Below, piece after piece: positions 18,373-26,249 of a stretch of DNA of 64,000 bases (position 1 is its first letter; each line of letters opens with the position of its first letter). A program made the position numbers and the translations under genes. The notes beneath the pieces were generated by a model. That model saw only the letters and a list, made by a program, of their open reading frames with translations. It was not told the DNA's origin and did not search any database. Source of the DNA: Methanofollis aquaemaris (GTDB taxonomy: Archaea > Halobacteriota > Methanomicrobia > Methanomicrobiales > Methanofollaceae); the NCBI RefSeq assembly GCF_017357525.1, contig NZ_CP036172.1, positions 966,561 to 1,030,560 on the forward strand, given 5' to 3'.

Positions 18373-18381
18373 GAATGGATC

Positions 18382-18390
18382 GTTTTATAT
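18382..18390 (+). promoter_or_regulatory. TATA box for VOC gene
   Basis: GTTTTATAT sits 23-31 bases before the ATG at 18413, consistent with a leaderless message. Confidence 0.55.
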
Positions 18391-18412
18391 CGACCGGTAG
18401 AGAGTGAGTGAC

Positions 18413-18898
18413 ATGGAGATCGCATTCAGGGGTCCGGTTCTCTTTGTCAAAGATATGGAGCGTGCAAAGGAATTTTATATCGACATCCTGGAACAGGAGG
18501 TGAGCCTGGACCTGGGGGTGAATGTCGGGTTTGTCGGGGGACTTGCCCTCTGGGAGCGAGGGTACGTGAACGACCTCCTCTTTGAAGGGAAGATGCCGGC
18601 AGACGAGGGGGCGCCGAGGATGGAGGTGTACTTTGAGACACGAGAGATCAAGGAGGCAGCTCGCCGCGTCGAGGCAGCGGGGATCAGGTTCCTCCATCCC
18701 CTCACCGAGCAACCCTGGGCACAGATGGTGATGCGGTTCTATGATCCGGACGGCCACATGATCGAAGTGGCCGAACCGATGGACACAACGGTTCTCCGCC
18801 TCGCCGACGAAGGGCTTTCAGAGGCGGAGATCGTAGAGCGGACCACTCTCCCCGGACCGGTGGTCGCGGCGTTCTTGCGCGGCGAGTGTTGTGACTGA
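18413..18898 (+). CDS. VOC-family (glyoxalase-like) protein with C-terminal extension
   Basis: A 161-residue VOC-fold protein: FRGPVLFVKDMERAKEFY opens the first beta-alpha-beta unit and MRFYDPDGHMIEVAEP closes the second, the usual place of the metal-binding Glu. VOC proteins include glyoxalases, dioxygenases and resistance proteins; the substrate is unknown. Residues about 125-161 form an extra helical tail (LRLADEGLSEAEIVERTTLP). ATG at 18413 fits the TATA spacing and aligns with the start of the paralogue at 26052; a GTG at 18404 is possible. The flanking sequence is duplicated at 26.0-26.4 kb. Confidence 0.85.
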   Translation: MEIAFRGPVLFVKDMERAKEFYIDILEQEVSLDLGVNVGFVGGLALWERGYVNDLLFEGKMPADEGAPRMEVYFETREIKEAARRVEAAGIRFLHPLTEQPWAQMVMRFYDPDGHMIEVAEPMDTTVLRLADEGLSEAEIVERTTLPGPVVAAFLRGECCD

Positions 18899-19030
18899 GG
18901 CCGGGTTCAGGGAAGTGCAACACTTCACCTCCCCCCGCTCTGGGCACTCCTGCTCTTCATTGCAGGGTTGACCTGGTGGGGTGCGGTGCAGCAACTTATG
19001 CTGGGTGTTCCCTTTGGGAACTGGCCGGCG
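18892..19030 (+). pseudogene. Truncated, frameshifted copy of the DUF6141-like membrane protein
   Basis: About 140 bases match the start of the intact gene at 26242 closely (GTGACTGAGG..., TCACCTC.CCC, CTCTGGGC, CCTGCTCTTCAT, GCAGG.TTG). One base is missing near 18941, which shifts the frame, and similarity stops at about 19030, where a truncated DUF475 gene on the other strand begins. It is a dead fragment. Confidence 0.7.
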
Positions 19031-19316
19031 CCGACTCCTCGATCGCCCCGGTCACCGCGGGGTCGTCGGAGAAGGTGGTGGTAAGCGCCCTGACCGGGCC
19101 GAGTGCCGGGGTCGTCGCCCAGACGATGAGCCAGGGCGGGACGCCCCGCACCACGAAGACCGCAAGGAGCGGGCCCCAGAGAAGGAACCAGCGTCTGGCC
19201 CGCGCCCCCATCGTGCCAAGCACCTCGGCGTTGATGATCGCGTTGTCGATGGATGAGATGATCTCGAAGAGACAGAGGCCCGCAACCGTGAGGAGGATCC
19301 CGAGGAGGTCGAGCAT
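18996..19316 (-). pseudogene. DUF475/TerC-like membrane protein, truncated to the N-terminus
   Basis: The first 90 or so residues (LDLLGILLTVAGLCLFEII, SSIDNAIINAEVLGTM) are the conserved N-terminus of DUF475, a polytopic membrane family of roughly 350 residues related to TerC. The frame ends after 106 residues, and its last residues (SSQREHPA) are encoded by the antisense of the neighbouring pseudogene fragment. The gene has therefore been cut by a rearrangement at about 19030. ATG at 19316. Probably non-functional, as most transmembrane helices are lost. Confidence 0.75.
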
Positions 19317-19380
19317 GGATGGTCAGAGGAGGAGGGATCTCTGAGAAATAAATCCAAGCGAAACGGGGAAGTGCGCCAGG

Positions 19381-20196
19381 TCATCGGATCGTCAGAACCC
19401 GACATATCCCCCGCACGCCGGCCATGAAGGCCGTCTCCTCCCCAAGAAGAGGGGTGACGGCGGGACCGGTCCGGCACACCGCTTCATCATATGGGAGGTA
19501 GGTGATCGTGGAAAAGAGGTGGCAGGGACCGACGGAGCGCCCCACCTCCTCCAGGTCGGTCTCACCGCATACCCGGTTCACCACCAGGTGAATATCACCG
19601 ATCCCGAGGGTGCGGGCGAAGTCGGCCGCACGGAGAGCGACGGAAAGAGCGCTCTGCGAAGGGTCGGCCACCACGAGCGCCCGGGAAAACCCTTCCGCCA
19701 CCGCCCGGCCGAGGTGCTCCACCCCGGCGAGGGTGTCGAGGAGGACCACCCCCTCTGTCCGGCGGACGAACTCGCTGATCGTCCCTCCAAGGCCGGTGTT
19801 CCCGAACTCTCCGACCCCATCGGCTACAAACAGCGTGAGACGCTCACCGAGCCGCATTCCACAGCGCTCCAGAGCGTCCGACACCCTGGGGCGGAGGTGC
19901 AGGAGCATGCCGGTGCCGCCCGTATCCTCCTCCACTCCACCCTCATGCCATGACGGCGGGACAAACTCGATCCCAGGGAGGCACCCCAGGGAAGCGGCAA
20001 GACGCCGCTCCGGATCGGCGTCCACGGCGAGCACCTCCATGCCCTGCATGACAAAGAGATGTGCGAGGAGGGCGACAAGGGCAGTCCTGCCCGTGCCCAC
20101 CCTGCCGGTGACAAGGAGCCTGAGCCCCCTCTCCTCTTCCCTGACCCCGCCCCTCATGACATCGAACGCCCGCTGGACCCCATCCTTCTCGATCAT
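19381..20196 (-). CDS. CooC/MinD-like P-loop ATPase with variant Walker A
   Basis: A 271-residue protein of the CooC/MinD class: DADPERRLAASLG after the P-loop, DTLAGVEHLGR as the Walker B/switch region, VVADPSQSAL, and a final NRV motif. CooC-type proteins insert nickel in CO dehydrogenase or act as iron-sulfur/metal chaperones. The P-loop reads GRVGTGRTAL: both lysines of the deviant Walker A motif (GKGGxGKT) are arginine, so ATP hydrolysis may be weak or absent. ATG at 20196 follows GGGGGT at good spacing; a GTG at 20217 is less likely. No CODH genes are in the window, so the client is unknown. Confidence 0.75.
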   Translation of the reverse strand: MIEKDGVQRAFDVMRGGVREEERGLRLLVTGRVGTGRTALVALLAHLFVMQGMEVLAVDADPERRLAASLGCLPGIEFVPPSWHEGGVEEDTGGTGMLLHLRPRVSDALERCGMRLGERLTLFVADGVGEFGNTGLGGTISEFVRRTEGVVLLDTLAGVEHLGRAVAEGFSRALVVADPSQSALSVALRAADFARTLGIGDIHLVVNRVCGETDLEEVGRSVGPCHLFSTITYLPYDEAVCRTGPAVTPLLGEETAFMAGVRGICRVLTIR

Positions 20197-20471
20197 GATC
20201 TCGACCCCCGGTTCCACTCTTCTGTCTCTTCATATCCATCTCGACAGACGTGGACCCTCCTCTCTTCAGACCGGGGAGGCATTGCCTCCACCAGGGAGAG
20301 ACACAGCCCTTCATCTCGTGAAACCGGGATCAGCCGGCGATCAAATTCTCCATTTTTATCCCCATTGTCCATTCCCCCTCCGTAACTCCGGGCATTCCAT
20401 GCCGCTCATCAGCAATAACTCTTGGGGCGAGGATCCGATGTCGGGAGATAATGGGGAAAAATGCCTCAGGG

Positions 20472-21653
20472 CTATACAAAGGCCCTTATAACGCGAGCAA
20501 GTCTTTCCATCCCTTCGTTGATGCTCGCCTCATTAGCATTGGAGAAGTTGAGACGGATGGTGTTCTCTCCACCGCCGTTTGCGTAGAAGGGGACACCAGG
20601 CAGGACGGCGACGCCCTCCTTCACACCGGCGGAGAAGATGTCCAGCGAAGAAACCCCCTCGGGCAGCGTGACCAGCATGAACATACCTCCCTGCGGGGTG
20701 GTGTGGGTGACGCCGGCAGGGAAGCGGTCATCGAGGAGGTCGCACATCAACCGGCAGCGCTCGCCATAGATTGCAGAGACTTTCCTGACATGGGCGTCGA
20801 GGTCGGTCCGGGTGAGATAACGGTGGAGGATCATCTGGCAGAAGAAATTGGAGTGGAGGTCTGCCGCCTGTTTAGCGACATTGAACTGTTTCAGGATGGA
20901 GGCCGGGGCGTATATCCATCCGATCCGCATACCGGGCGCAACGATCTTCGAGAAGGAACCTGAGATGAGCGCACCGTCTGGGAGATATTTCTTCACGGGA
21001 AGACGGGGTTGGCCGTCGAAGAAGAGTTCCCCGAAGGCGTCATCCTCGTAAAAGACTGTCCCCGAATCCTCGAGGATCGAGGCGACGGCCTGCCGTTTCC
21101 CCTGCGAGTAAGTGAGACCCGAGGGGTTCTGGGAGTTCGGGATCCCGTAGAAGAACTTGGGGGCCTTCTCGGCGACCATCGTCTCGAAGGCCTCCAGGTC
21201 AGGACCGTCCTCTTCAAGAGGGACGGCACAGAACTCAGGCTCGTACATCGAGAAGGCCTCAATGGCCCCGAGGTACCCGGGCTGCTCCACCCCCACGACG
21301 TCGCCGGGATCGAGGAAGATCTTGGCCACCAGGTCGAGGCACTGCTGGGAACCGTTGACGATCTGGATCTCCGGGGCAGTGGCCGGGATGCCAAGACGTT
21401 TCCGGTATCGTTCGGCAATGAACTCACGCAGCGGCAGGTAGCCGTCGGTCGTCGAATACTGGAGGGCGCACGCCCCTTCTTCGTCCATCACCTCGCGAGT
21501 GGCGCGGGCGATCCCTTCCACGTCGATGAGCGACCCGTCGGGGAGGCCGCCGGCAAAGGAGATGACGCCAGGCTCTCCCGAGACCCGGAAGAGTTCTTCG
21601 ATAAATGATTCAGGTGCTTTGTACATCCGGTCTGCAAAACGATAACTCATCAT
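20472..21653 (-). CDS. PLP-dependent aminotransferase, class I/II
   Basis: A 393-residue fold-type I aminotransferase of the MocR/2-aminoadipate aminotransferase type. Conserved elements: SFAGGLPDGSL near the N-terminus, NGSQQCLDLVAKI, the NSQNPSGLT motif, YEDDAFGELFF with the PLP-binding Asp, the Schiff-base lysine in SGSFSKIVAPGMRIGW, and the carboxylate-binding Arg in NTIRLNFS. It probably transaminates aromatic, branched-chain or dicarboxylic amino acids. ATG at 21653 follows GGGAGGT at seven bases. Apparently monocistronic. Confidence 0.93.
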   Translation of the reverse strand: MMSYRFADRMYKAPESFIEELFRVSGEPGVISFAGGLPDGSLIDVEGIARATREVMDEEGACALQYSTTDGYLPLREFIAERYRKRLGIPATAPEIQIVNGSQQCLDLVAKIFLDPGDVVGVEQPGYLGAIEAFSMYEPEFCAVPLEEDGPDLEAFETMVAEKAPKFFYGIPNSQNPSGLTYSQGKRQAVASILEDSGTVFYEDDAFGELFFDGQPRLPVKKYLPDGALISGSFSKIVAPGMRIGWIYAPASILKQFNVAKQAADLHSNFFCQMILHRYLTRTDLDAHVRKVSAIYGERCRLMCDLLDDRFPAGVTHTTPQGGMFMLVTLPEGVSSLDIFSAGVKEGVAVLPGVPFYANGGGENTIRLNFSNANEASINEGMERLARVIRAFV

Positions 21654-21790
21654 GATCCTTACCTCCCTTCCATACGCTCCCGAGCACATCGACCCTCTCT
21701 ACCTCCTCCGGGCCGGGCACTGTAGCAGCACGTATCTCAGAGATTCGAGGAGAGAGACCAAAAACATATCCTGTCGCAGGAGATGTCGCA

Positions 21791-22195
21791 ATGTTTATCC
21801 CTTCCAAAGGCCGATGCCGGTCGATGAAGTATCCAGTCACAGCCATCACGCTCCTGACCCTTGCCCTCGCTCTTGCCCTCGGTGCCGCCGGGTGCATGGG
21901 GGCCCCGGACCTGATCAGGGTCGGCGAGGAAGAGAATGGGAGCACGGTCACGATCGCCTCAGGTGGGCAGGTGGTCATCACGCTCCCATACGATACCATC
22001 ACCGGGAGTCAGTGGCGGACCGACCTCAGCGACGGCCTCGTCATCACCGACGAGCAGACCGCACCGGGGAGGCAGGAGTGGACGGTCGAAACTCTCTCCA
22101 CCGGCACCTTCACCTTCAGGGCCTCCCTGACGGGGACATGGGATCCCGAAAGTATGGCAGAAAAACGGTTTATCCTTACGATCCGGGCGGTTTGA
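21791..22195 (+). CDS. Chagasin-like (MEROPS I42) protease inhibitor lipoprotein
   Basis: 134 residues. An N-terminal signal ends in LGAAGC, a lipobox, so the mature protein should be membrane-anchored outside the cell. The mature part (about 100 residues) has the I42 layout: an early G-S-x-V strand, a TITGSQW loop equivalent to the NPTTGYxW inhibitory loop, and a C-terminal strand FILTIR. I42 proteins inhibit papain-type (C1A) cysteine proteases; such a protease is encoded at 54.8 kb. ATG at 21791 fits both AGGAG and a TATA element about 25 bases upstream; an ATG at 21824 is possible. Confidence 0.78.
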   Translation: MFIPSKGRCRSMKYPVTAITLLTLALALALGAAGCMGAPDLIRVGEEENGSTVTIASGGQVVITLPYDTITGSQWRTDLSDGLVITDEQTAPGRQEWTVETLSTGTFTFRASLTGTWDPESMAEKRFILTIRAV

Positions 22196-22240
22196 AGCAG
22201 AATCTGTGATCAAAGGATCGGAACGGATCAGGTCTCGGCC

Positions 22241-22345
22241 GAAAGGGAAGATGATCGCACTCACCAGTCCTTCCACTCGGCCGTCCCCCACCTATCGCCA
22301 TTGCGAGGGTCAAGGGGGCAGAGCCCCCGGCGAAGATGAGATCCC
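22241..22345. repeat. GC-rich dispersed repeat, copy B3
   Basis: The minus strand reads CGCCGGGGGCTCTGCCCCCT followed by a degenerate GACCCTC...GGCGATAGG, matching the B family. It sits between the convergent inhibitor and ABC transporter genes, where the hairpin could also act as a terminator. Confidence 0.6.
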
Positions 22346-22361
22346 CCTCCCCCCCACTCCT

Positions 22362-23069
22362 TCACAACGAATTCCTCCGCCTTCTCCCCTTCTCGCACTC
22401 CTCGGTCCGCTCGATCAGCCCGTCCCTCAGATAGATCACCCGGCAGAAATAGTCGATGTGCCAGTCCTCGTGGGTGACCATCACGATCGTCTGGCCGCGT
22501 TCCTCGTTGAGCCGCTCGAAGAGATCGAGGATCGTCTTCGAGGTGGTGGTGTCGAGGTTTGCACACGGTTCGTCGGCAAAGAGGATGGATGGATTGTTCA
22601 TCAGGGCGCGGGCGATGGCCACCCGCTGCTGCTCGCCGCCGGAGAGTTCCCCCTGCAGGTGGGCCCGCCGCTCCAGCAGCCCTACTTCGGCCAGGATCTC
22701 CCCGCTTATCCTGATCGCCTCCTCCTTTTGCATTCCGCCGACGAGAGCGGGAAGAAAGACATTTTCTTCGACGGTCAGTTCGGGCATGAGGGCATAGTCC
22801 TGAAAGACATAGCCCAGACGGTGCAGCCGGAACCTCGTCTTCTGCCGTTCAGAGAGGGCGAGGACGTCGGTCCCGTCGATCTCGATCGTGCCGGCGGTCG
22901 GGCGGTCGAGGAGACCGAGGGCATGGAGGAGGGTCGACTTGCCAGAGCCCGACGGCCCCATGATCCCGACAAACTCGCCGCTCCCTATGGTGAAACTGAC
23001 GCCGCGCAACGCATGGACCGCGACCTTCCCCATCAGATAGGTCCTGGCAAGGTCGGCGACGACGATCAT
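22362..23069 (-). CDS. ABC transporter ATP-binding protein (LolD/MacB type)
   Basis: 235 residues with Walker A GPSGSGKST, Q-loop YVFQDYALM, signature LSGGEQQRVAIARAL, Walker B ILFADEP and H-loop VTHE. The closest known types are the LolD/MacB-like ATPases that pair with FtsX-fold permeases and do not import nutrients but move lipoproteins, peptides or drugs outwards or transmit mechanical signals. It follows its permease gene by three bases. The C-terminus is short and basic (KGRRRRNSL). Confidence 0.95.
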   Translation of the reverse strand: MIVVADLARTYLMGKVAVHALRGVSFTIGSGEFVGIMGPSGSGKSTLLHALGLLDRPTAGTIEIDGTDVLALSERQKTRFRLHRLGYVFQDYALMPELTVEENVFLPALVGGMQKEEAIRISGEILAEVGLLERRAHLQGELSGGEQQRVAIARALMNNPSILFADEPCANLDTTTSKTILDLFERLNEERGQTIVMVTHEDWHIDYFCRVIYLRDGLIERTEECEKGRRRRNSL

Positions 23070-23072
23070 CCC

Positions 23073-24278
23073 CTACCCCCTGATCGCATCCAATATCTCC
23101 TCCCTAGTGGTCAACCATGCCGGGACATACCCGGCGACGAGCGAGACAGCAAAGAGTCCAAGGATACTCCGGGCGATGACCCCGGCGCCGACCACCGGTC
23201 GCACCTCGCCGCCCGGAAAGACCAGGGGGTTGGCGGTGAGGTACAGGAAGAGTGCGGCGGTGAGGGCAAGGCCCGCCGCCGTACCCAGAAGAGCGATGAA
23301 GGCGACCTGGGCAACGTACGAGTTGATGATCACCTGCCGCTCGATCCCGATCGCCTTGAGTATCCCGATCTGTTTGCGCTTGTTGACGGTGTTGATGAAG
23401 ATGATGATGAAGATGACGACGATGGCGATGATCAGGGAGACCAGGGTCGAGATGGCGTTGATGATGTCGAAACTCCCGATGGCGTCCTTCACAAACCCCT
23501 GGGCCTTCTCCCTGAAGGTCTTGACCTCCTCCTGGACGCCGTAACTCAGGAGCGTGACCTTCATCTCGGCCTCGGTGCCGGGCTCGACCAGCCTGACCAG
23601 CACCTGGGAAGCCTGGTCCGAGAGGCCGTAGACCTCCTCGATCTCCTGCATCGTGACATAGGCCTGGGCGTCCACCCCGACGGCCTGGGTCTCGATGATC
23701 CCCTTCACCCGGAGATCCCGGGTCACCCCGTTCCCGAAGGTGACCGTGACCGTGTCGCCTACCTGCACCCCGCCCAGCGAGTCGATCTTGTCTTTGGTCT
23801 CGTCCTCATTGCCCGCGAGGAGGGTGCCGAGGAGGACCTGCCCCCTGTCCCCATCGGAGAGAAACTCGCCGTCCACGACCCTGGAGGCGATCTGCGTCAC
23901 CTCCTGTTCATCGCTCGGCTTAAACCCGACGACCGAGGTGGCAAGCGAGGTGCCCCTGTACGCGATGGTCGCCCCGACCTGGATCCGCGGCGAGGTGCCG
24001 GCGACGCCAGGCACCCGATCGACCCGGTGCGTGAGACAGGTGACATCGTCGATGTAGAGATTGTTCTCTCGCGGCTCGATGACCAGGTCGCCGTAGGTGT
24101 AGTCGACCGACTGGCGGTCGAAGATCTCGATGACCCCGAGGATGATGGAGGGGAGGAAGACCAGGTTGACAAAGACCAGGGCGATGATCGCCACGGTCAG
24201 GAGAAAGGTCCACCGGTTCCCGCGCTGCACCGCCCGCGCCGCCAGGAAGAGCGAGACTGAAAGACTCATCTCCTTCAC
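23073..24278 (-). CDS. ABC transporter permease (FtsX/MacB type)
   Basis: 401 residues. One membrane segment near the N-terminus (about 25-48), a large extracytoplasmic domain (about 50-265), then three membrane segments (about 275-300, 325-350, 370-390). This is the MacB/FtsX topology. The start overlaps the stop of the upstream surface-protein gene by four bases (ATGA). With the ATPase it makes a complete ABC module; the secreted protein encoded upstream probably works with it. Confidence 0.93.
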   Translation of the reverse strand: MKEMSLSVSLFLAARAVQRGNRWTFLLTVAIIALVFVNLVFLPSIILGVIEIFDRQSVDYTYGDLVIEPRENNLYIDDVTCLTHRVDRVPGVAGTSPRIQVGATIAYRGTSLATSVVGFKPSDEQEVTQIASRVVDGEFLSDGDRGQVLLGTLLAGNEDETKDKIDSLGGVQVGDTVTVTFGNGVTRDLRVKGIIETQAVGVDAQAYVTMQEIEEVYGLSDQASQVLVRLVEPGTEAEMKVTLLSYGVQEEVKTFREKAQGFVKDAIGSFDIINAISTLVSLIIAIVVIFIIIFINTVNKRKQIGILKAIGIERQVIINSYVAQVAFIALLGTAAGLALTAALFLYLTANPLVFPGGEVRPVVGAGVIARSILGLFAVSLVAGYVPAWLTTREEILDAIRG

Positions 24279-25501
24279 TCCTCCTCGTTCTTCCTCCGTC
24301 TCATCCAGATGATGATCCCGACCGCCACGACGACGAGGACGACGACGGCGATGAGAAGTCCGGACCGGTCCCTGGTCTCGACGGTGAGACGAAGGTCCTC
24401 TTCGGCGACATGCTCTCCCCGGTCGTCACGGTAGGTGACGGTCAGTCGGTAGGGCCGGTCGCCGGCCTCCCCCGCCCTGAGGATGAAGACCGCAGGTGCG
24501 TCGTTGTCGGGCTCGATCGTCCCGACAAAGGCCTCTTTGTTCCCCTCGAACGGAAGGTCGACCGTCGCCCGCACCGAGTTGGCGTCGTCGGTGCCGGTGT
24601 TCTCGATCCTGATGATGAGAGTGAAGGGGTCACCGGCGGCAAGGCGCGGCGGGTCGGTGGAGAGGGAGGCGATCCCCATCTCGGCCCGGCCCTTCACCTG
24701 CACCCCGACAGTCTCAGTCATGTTCGTCTCGGTGGTGTCGGGGGCGCGGTAGGTGAGGGCGAGCGGAACCTGCTGGACGCCGGTCGGGGTCTTCCGATCG
24801 GTCATGAAGGTTAGGTTGAGCCCGACCTTCTCGCCCGGTTCGAGCGACTCGAAGTAGTAGTGTTCAGGGGTGAGGGAGACGAGGGAGTCGTTGGGCGAGA
24901 CCTGAACTGAGAGGTCGCGGGCCCCGGCCCCGCCGACATTCATGAGATCAAGGGCGAGGGAGAAGGACTCTCCGGGGACTACCTCATCGGGAAACGTCCT
25001 TGCCACCGTGATCGCCGGTCTCTTGATGACGGCATAGGCCGAGTTCACATTGACAGGAACCGGGAACTTCACGCTCCGCGCCCCCTGAACCCGCACCCAG
25101 ACCTCGGGAAAATAGATCCCCTCCTCGACCGGCGCCCTGACCAGGAAGGTGAGGGTGACCGACTGGCCGGGACCGACCTCGCCGACCCGGCCATAGGCTC
25201 CGTTCAGCACCTGGAGCCCCTCGCCCTTGAGGGTGACACTCTCGACGTAGGCGTTGATGGCCGTGCTCGTCGTCTCGGTCTGCGTCCCGGTTCCCGGCCC
25301 GACCGAGGTGTCCGAACTGGTCCTGACCGCCTCTTTTGCGGTGTTGGTGAGGGTGACGGTGATCGTCCCCTCGTCTCCGGGCATCAACACCCGGGGGGTG
25401 AGCGTGGCATTCGAGACGATCACCGTCGGTTCGTCGGCGGCCGCCTGGGAAACCAGGCAGAGAACAACAAGCAGGATAAGCGGTGGTATGTGGTGGTTCG
25501 T
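24275..25501 (-). CDS. Secreted COG1361-type surface protein of the ABC operon (apparent ACG start)
   Basis: About 408 residues: signal peptide, three or four Ig-like (CARDB/COG1361-type) domains rich in beta strand, one C-terminal membrane segment (about 383-402) and a basic tail. The first canonical start, GTG 25423, falls after the signal sequence. In frame upstream the DNA encodes NHHIPPLILLVVLCLVSQAAA, a clear signal peptide, preceded by ACG at 25501 with GGAGGG six bases before it. ACG differs from ATG by one base, so this is either a real non-canonical start, a start-codon mutation or a base error. It overlaps the permease gene by four bases and probably assists the exporter. Confidence 0.8.
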   Translation of the reverse strand, partial: TNHHIPPLILLVVLCLVSQAAADEPTVIVSNATLTPRVLMPGDEGTITVTLTNTAKEAVRTSSDTSVGPGTGTQTETTSTAINAYVESVTLKGEGLQVLNGAYGRVGEVGPGQSVTLTFLVRAPVEEGIYFPEVWVRVQGARSVKFPVPVNVNSAYAVIKRPAITVARTFPDEVVPGESFSLALDLMNVGGAGARDLSVQVSPNDSLVSLTPEHYYFESLEPGEKVGLNLTFMTDRKTPTGVQQVPLALTYRAPDTTETNMTETVGVQVKGRAEMGIASLSTDPPRLAAGDPFTLIIRIENTGTDDANSVRATVDLPFEGNKEAFVGTIEPDNDAPAVFILRAGEAGDRPYRLTVTYRDDRGEHVAEEDLRLTVETRDRSGLLIAVVVLVVVAVGIIIWMRRRKNEEE

Positions 25502-25699
25502 GTGACTCCCTCCACACCGGGATCAGGAGGATGACTTATTATGGTTTTGTGTGGTGTGCTGAACCGCTCATGCCAGCCCAGGGCATACCTGTTGTTCAGG
25601 GCAGGTCTTCCAGGTCCTGACAGGGGGATAAGGCCAGGGAGTGCTGGGATGACCTCGTCGTATGCCCCCGGGGTGCGCCTGGTGCATGGGGGATCTCCT

Positions 25700-25759
25700 G
25701 GTTCTGTAGAATCGAGCATGAACCCCTGGCTCAAGCATACGCGATGAAAATTGTTCAAA
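25700..25759 (-). repeat. Dispersed 65-base repeat, copy A3
   Basis: On the minus strand, CGCGTATGCTTGAGCC ... CATGCTCGATTCTACAGAACC matches A1 and A2, and is closest to A4 (35101-35160), with which it shares CTCAAGCATACGCGAT and GAAAATTGTTC on the plus strand. Confidence 0.7.
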
Positions 25760-25770
25760 TTCTGATCGAC

Positions 25771-25945
25771 GTGCCTTCCCGCACGCTTGCGCCGGGGGCT
25801 CTGCCCCCGTACCCCCGGGATGAAGATAGGGTCGGAAGGCAGAGGACTGATCGTTCTGAAAGTGGTTCTGTCTTCTGCGTATCAAGGTCATGCGGGGGAG
25901 CGGCGTGGTCAAATCCTCATTCCCCCCTATAGAGCCGATATTCGG
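25771..25945 (+). repeat. GC-rich dispersed repeat, copy B4
   Basis: The hairpin core GCCGGGGGCTCTGCCCCCGT is at about 25791-25810, then CCCCCGGGATGAAGATAGG. The tail matches copy B1 (1918-2035). It begins 12 bases after copy A3. Confidence 0.7.
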
Positions 25946-26051
25946 GATCATTTTCATGATAACCCCTCACTTTTCGGGCACGAGCATGAACCACCTGTCA
26001 CCCCCAGAGCCAATTGATATATGTTATCCTGACAAATGAAGAGGGAAGATC

Positions 26052-26249
26052 ATGGGGATCGCGTTCTGGAGTCCGGTCCTCTTTGTGAGAGATATGGAGC
26101 GTGCGAAGGAATTCTATATCGATGTCCTCGGGCAGGAGGTGGCCCTCCGCCTAGCCGACGAAGGGCTCTCTGCCGACGAGATCACAGAGCGGACCATGCT
26201 CCCCCTCCCGGTGGTCGAGGCGTTCCTCCGAGGGGCGTGCTGTGACTGA
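26052..26249 (+). pseudogene. VOC-family paralogue with large internal deletion
   Basis: A 65-residue open frame whose first 31 residues match the start of the VOC protein at 18413 (SPVLFVRDMERAKEFYIDVL) and whose last 34 match its C-terminal tail (LRLADEGLSADEITERTMLP). The central VOC domain, about 95 codons, is missing but the frame is kept. TATA box and GGAAG remain upstream, so it may still be expressed as a short protein, but it cannot form a VOC fold. It overlaps the next gene by eight bases. Confidence 0.75.

Larger units (their letters stand above)
25502..26051. other. Intergenic region with A3 and B4 repeats
   Basis: About 550 bases between divergent genes. It contains a TATA-like CATAATAA near 25535-25545 for the ABC operon, the inverted A3 repeat (25700-25759), the B4 repeat (25771-25945), and a TATA element TGATATATG at 26015-26023 for the gene at 26052. 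Small open frames here lie within repeats and are not gene-like. Confidence 0.65.

Noticed and set aside
22206-24260. A 684-codon open frame on the plus strand
   Set aside because: It is antisense to the ABC transporter ATPase and permease genes, both of which have full family motifs. The composition (Asp, Arg, Pro, Gly) is typical of a shadow frame.
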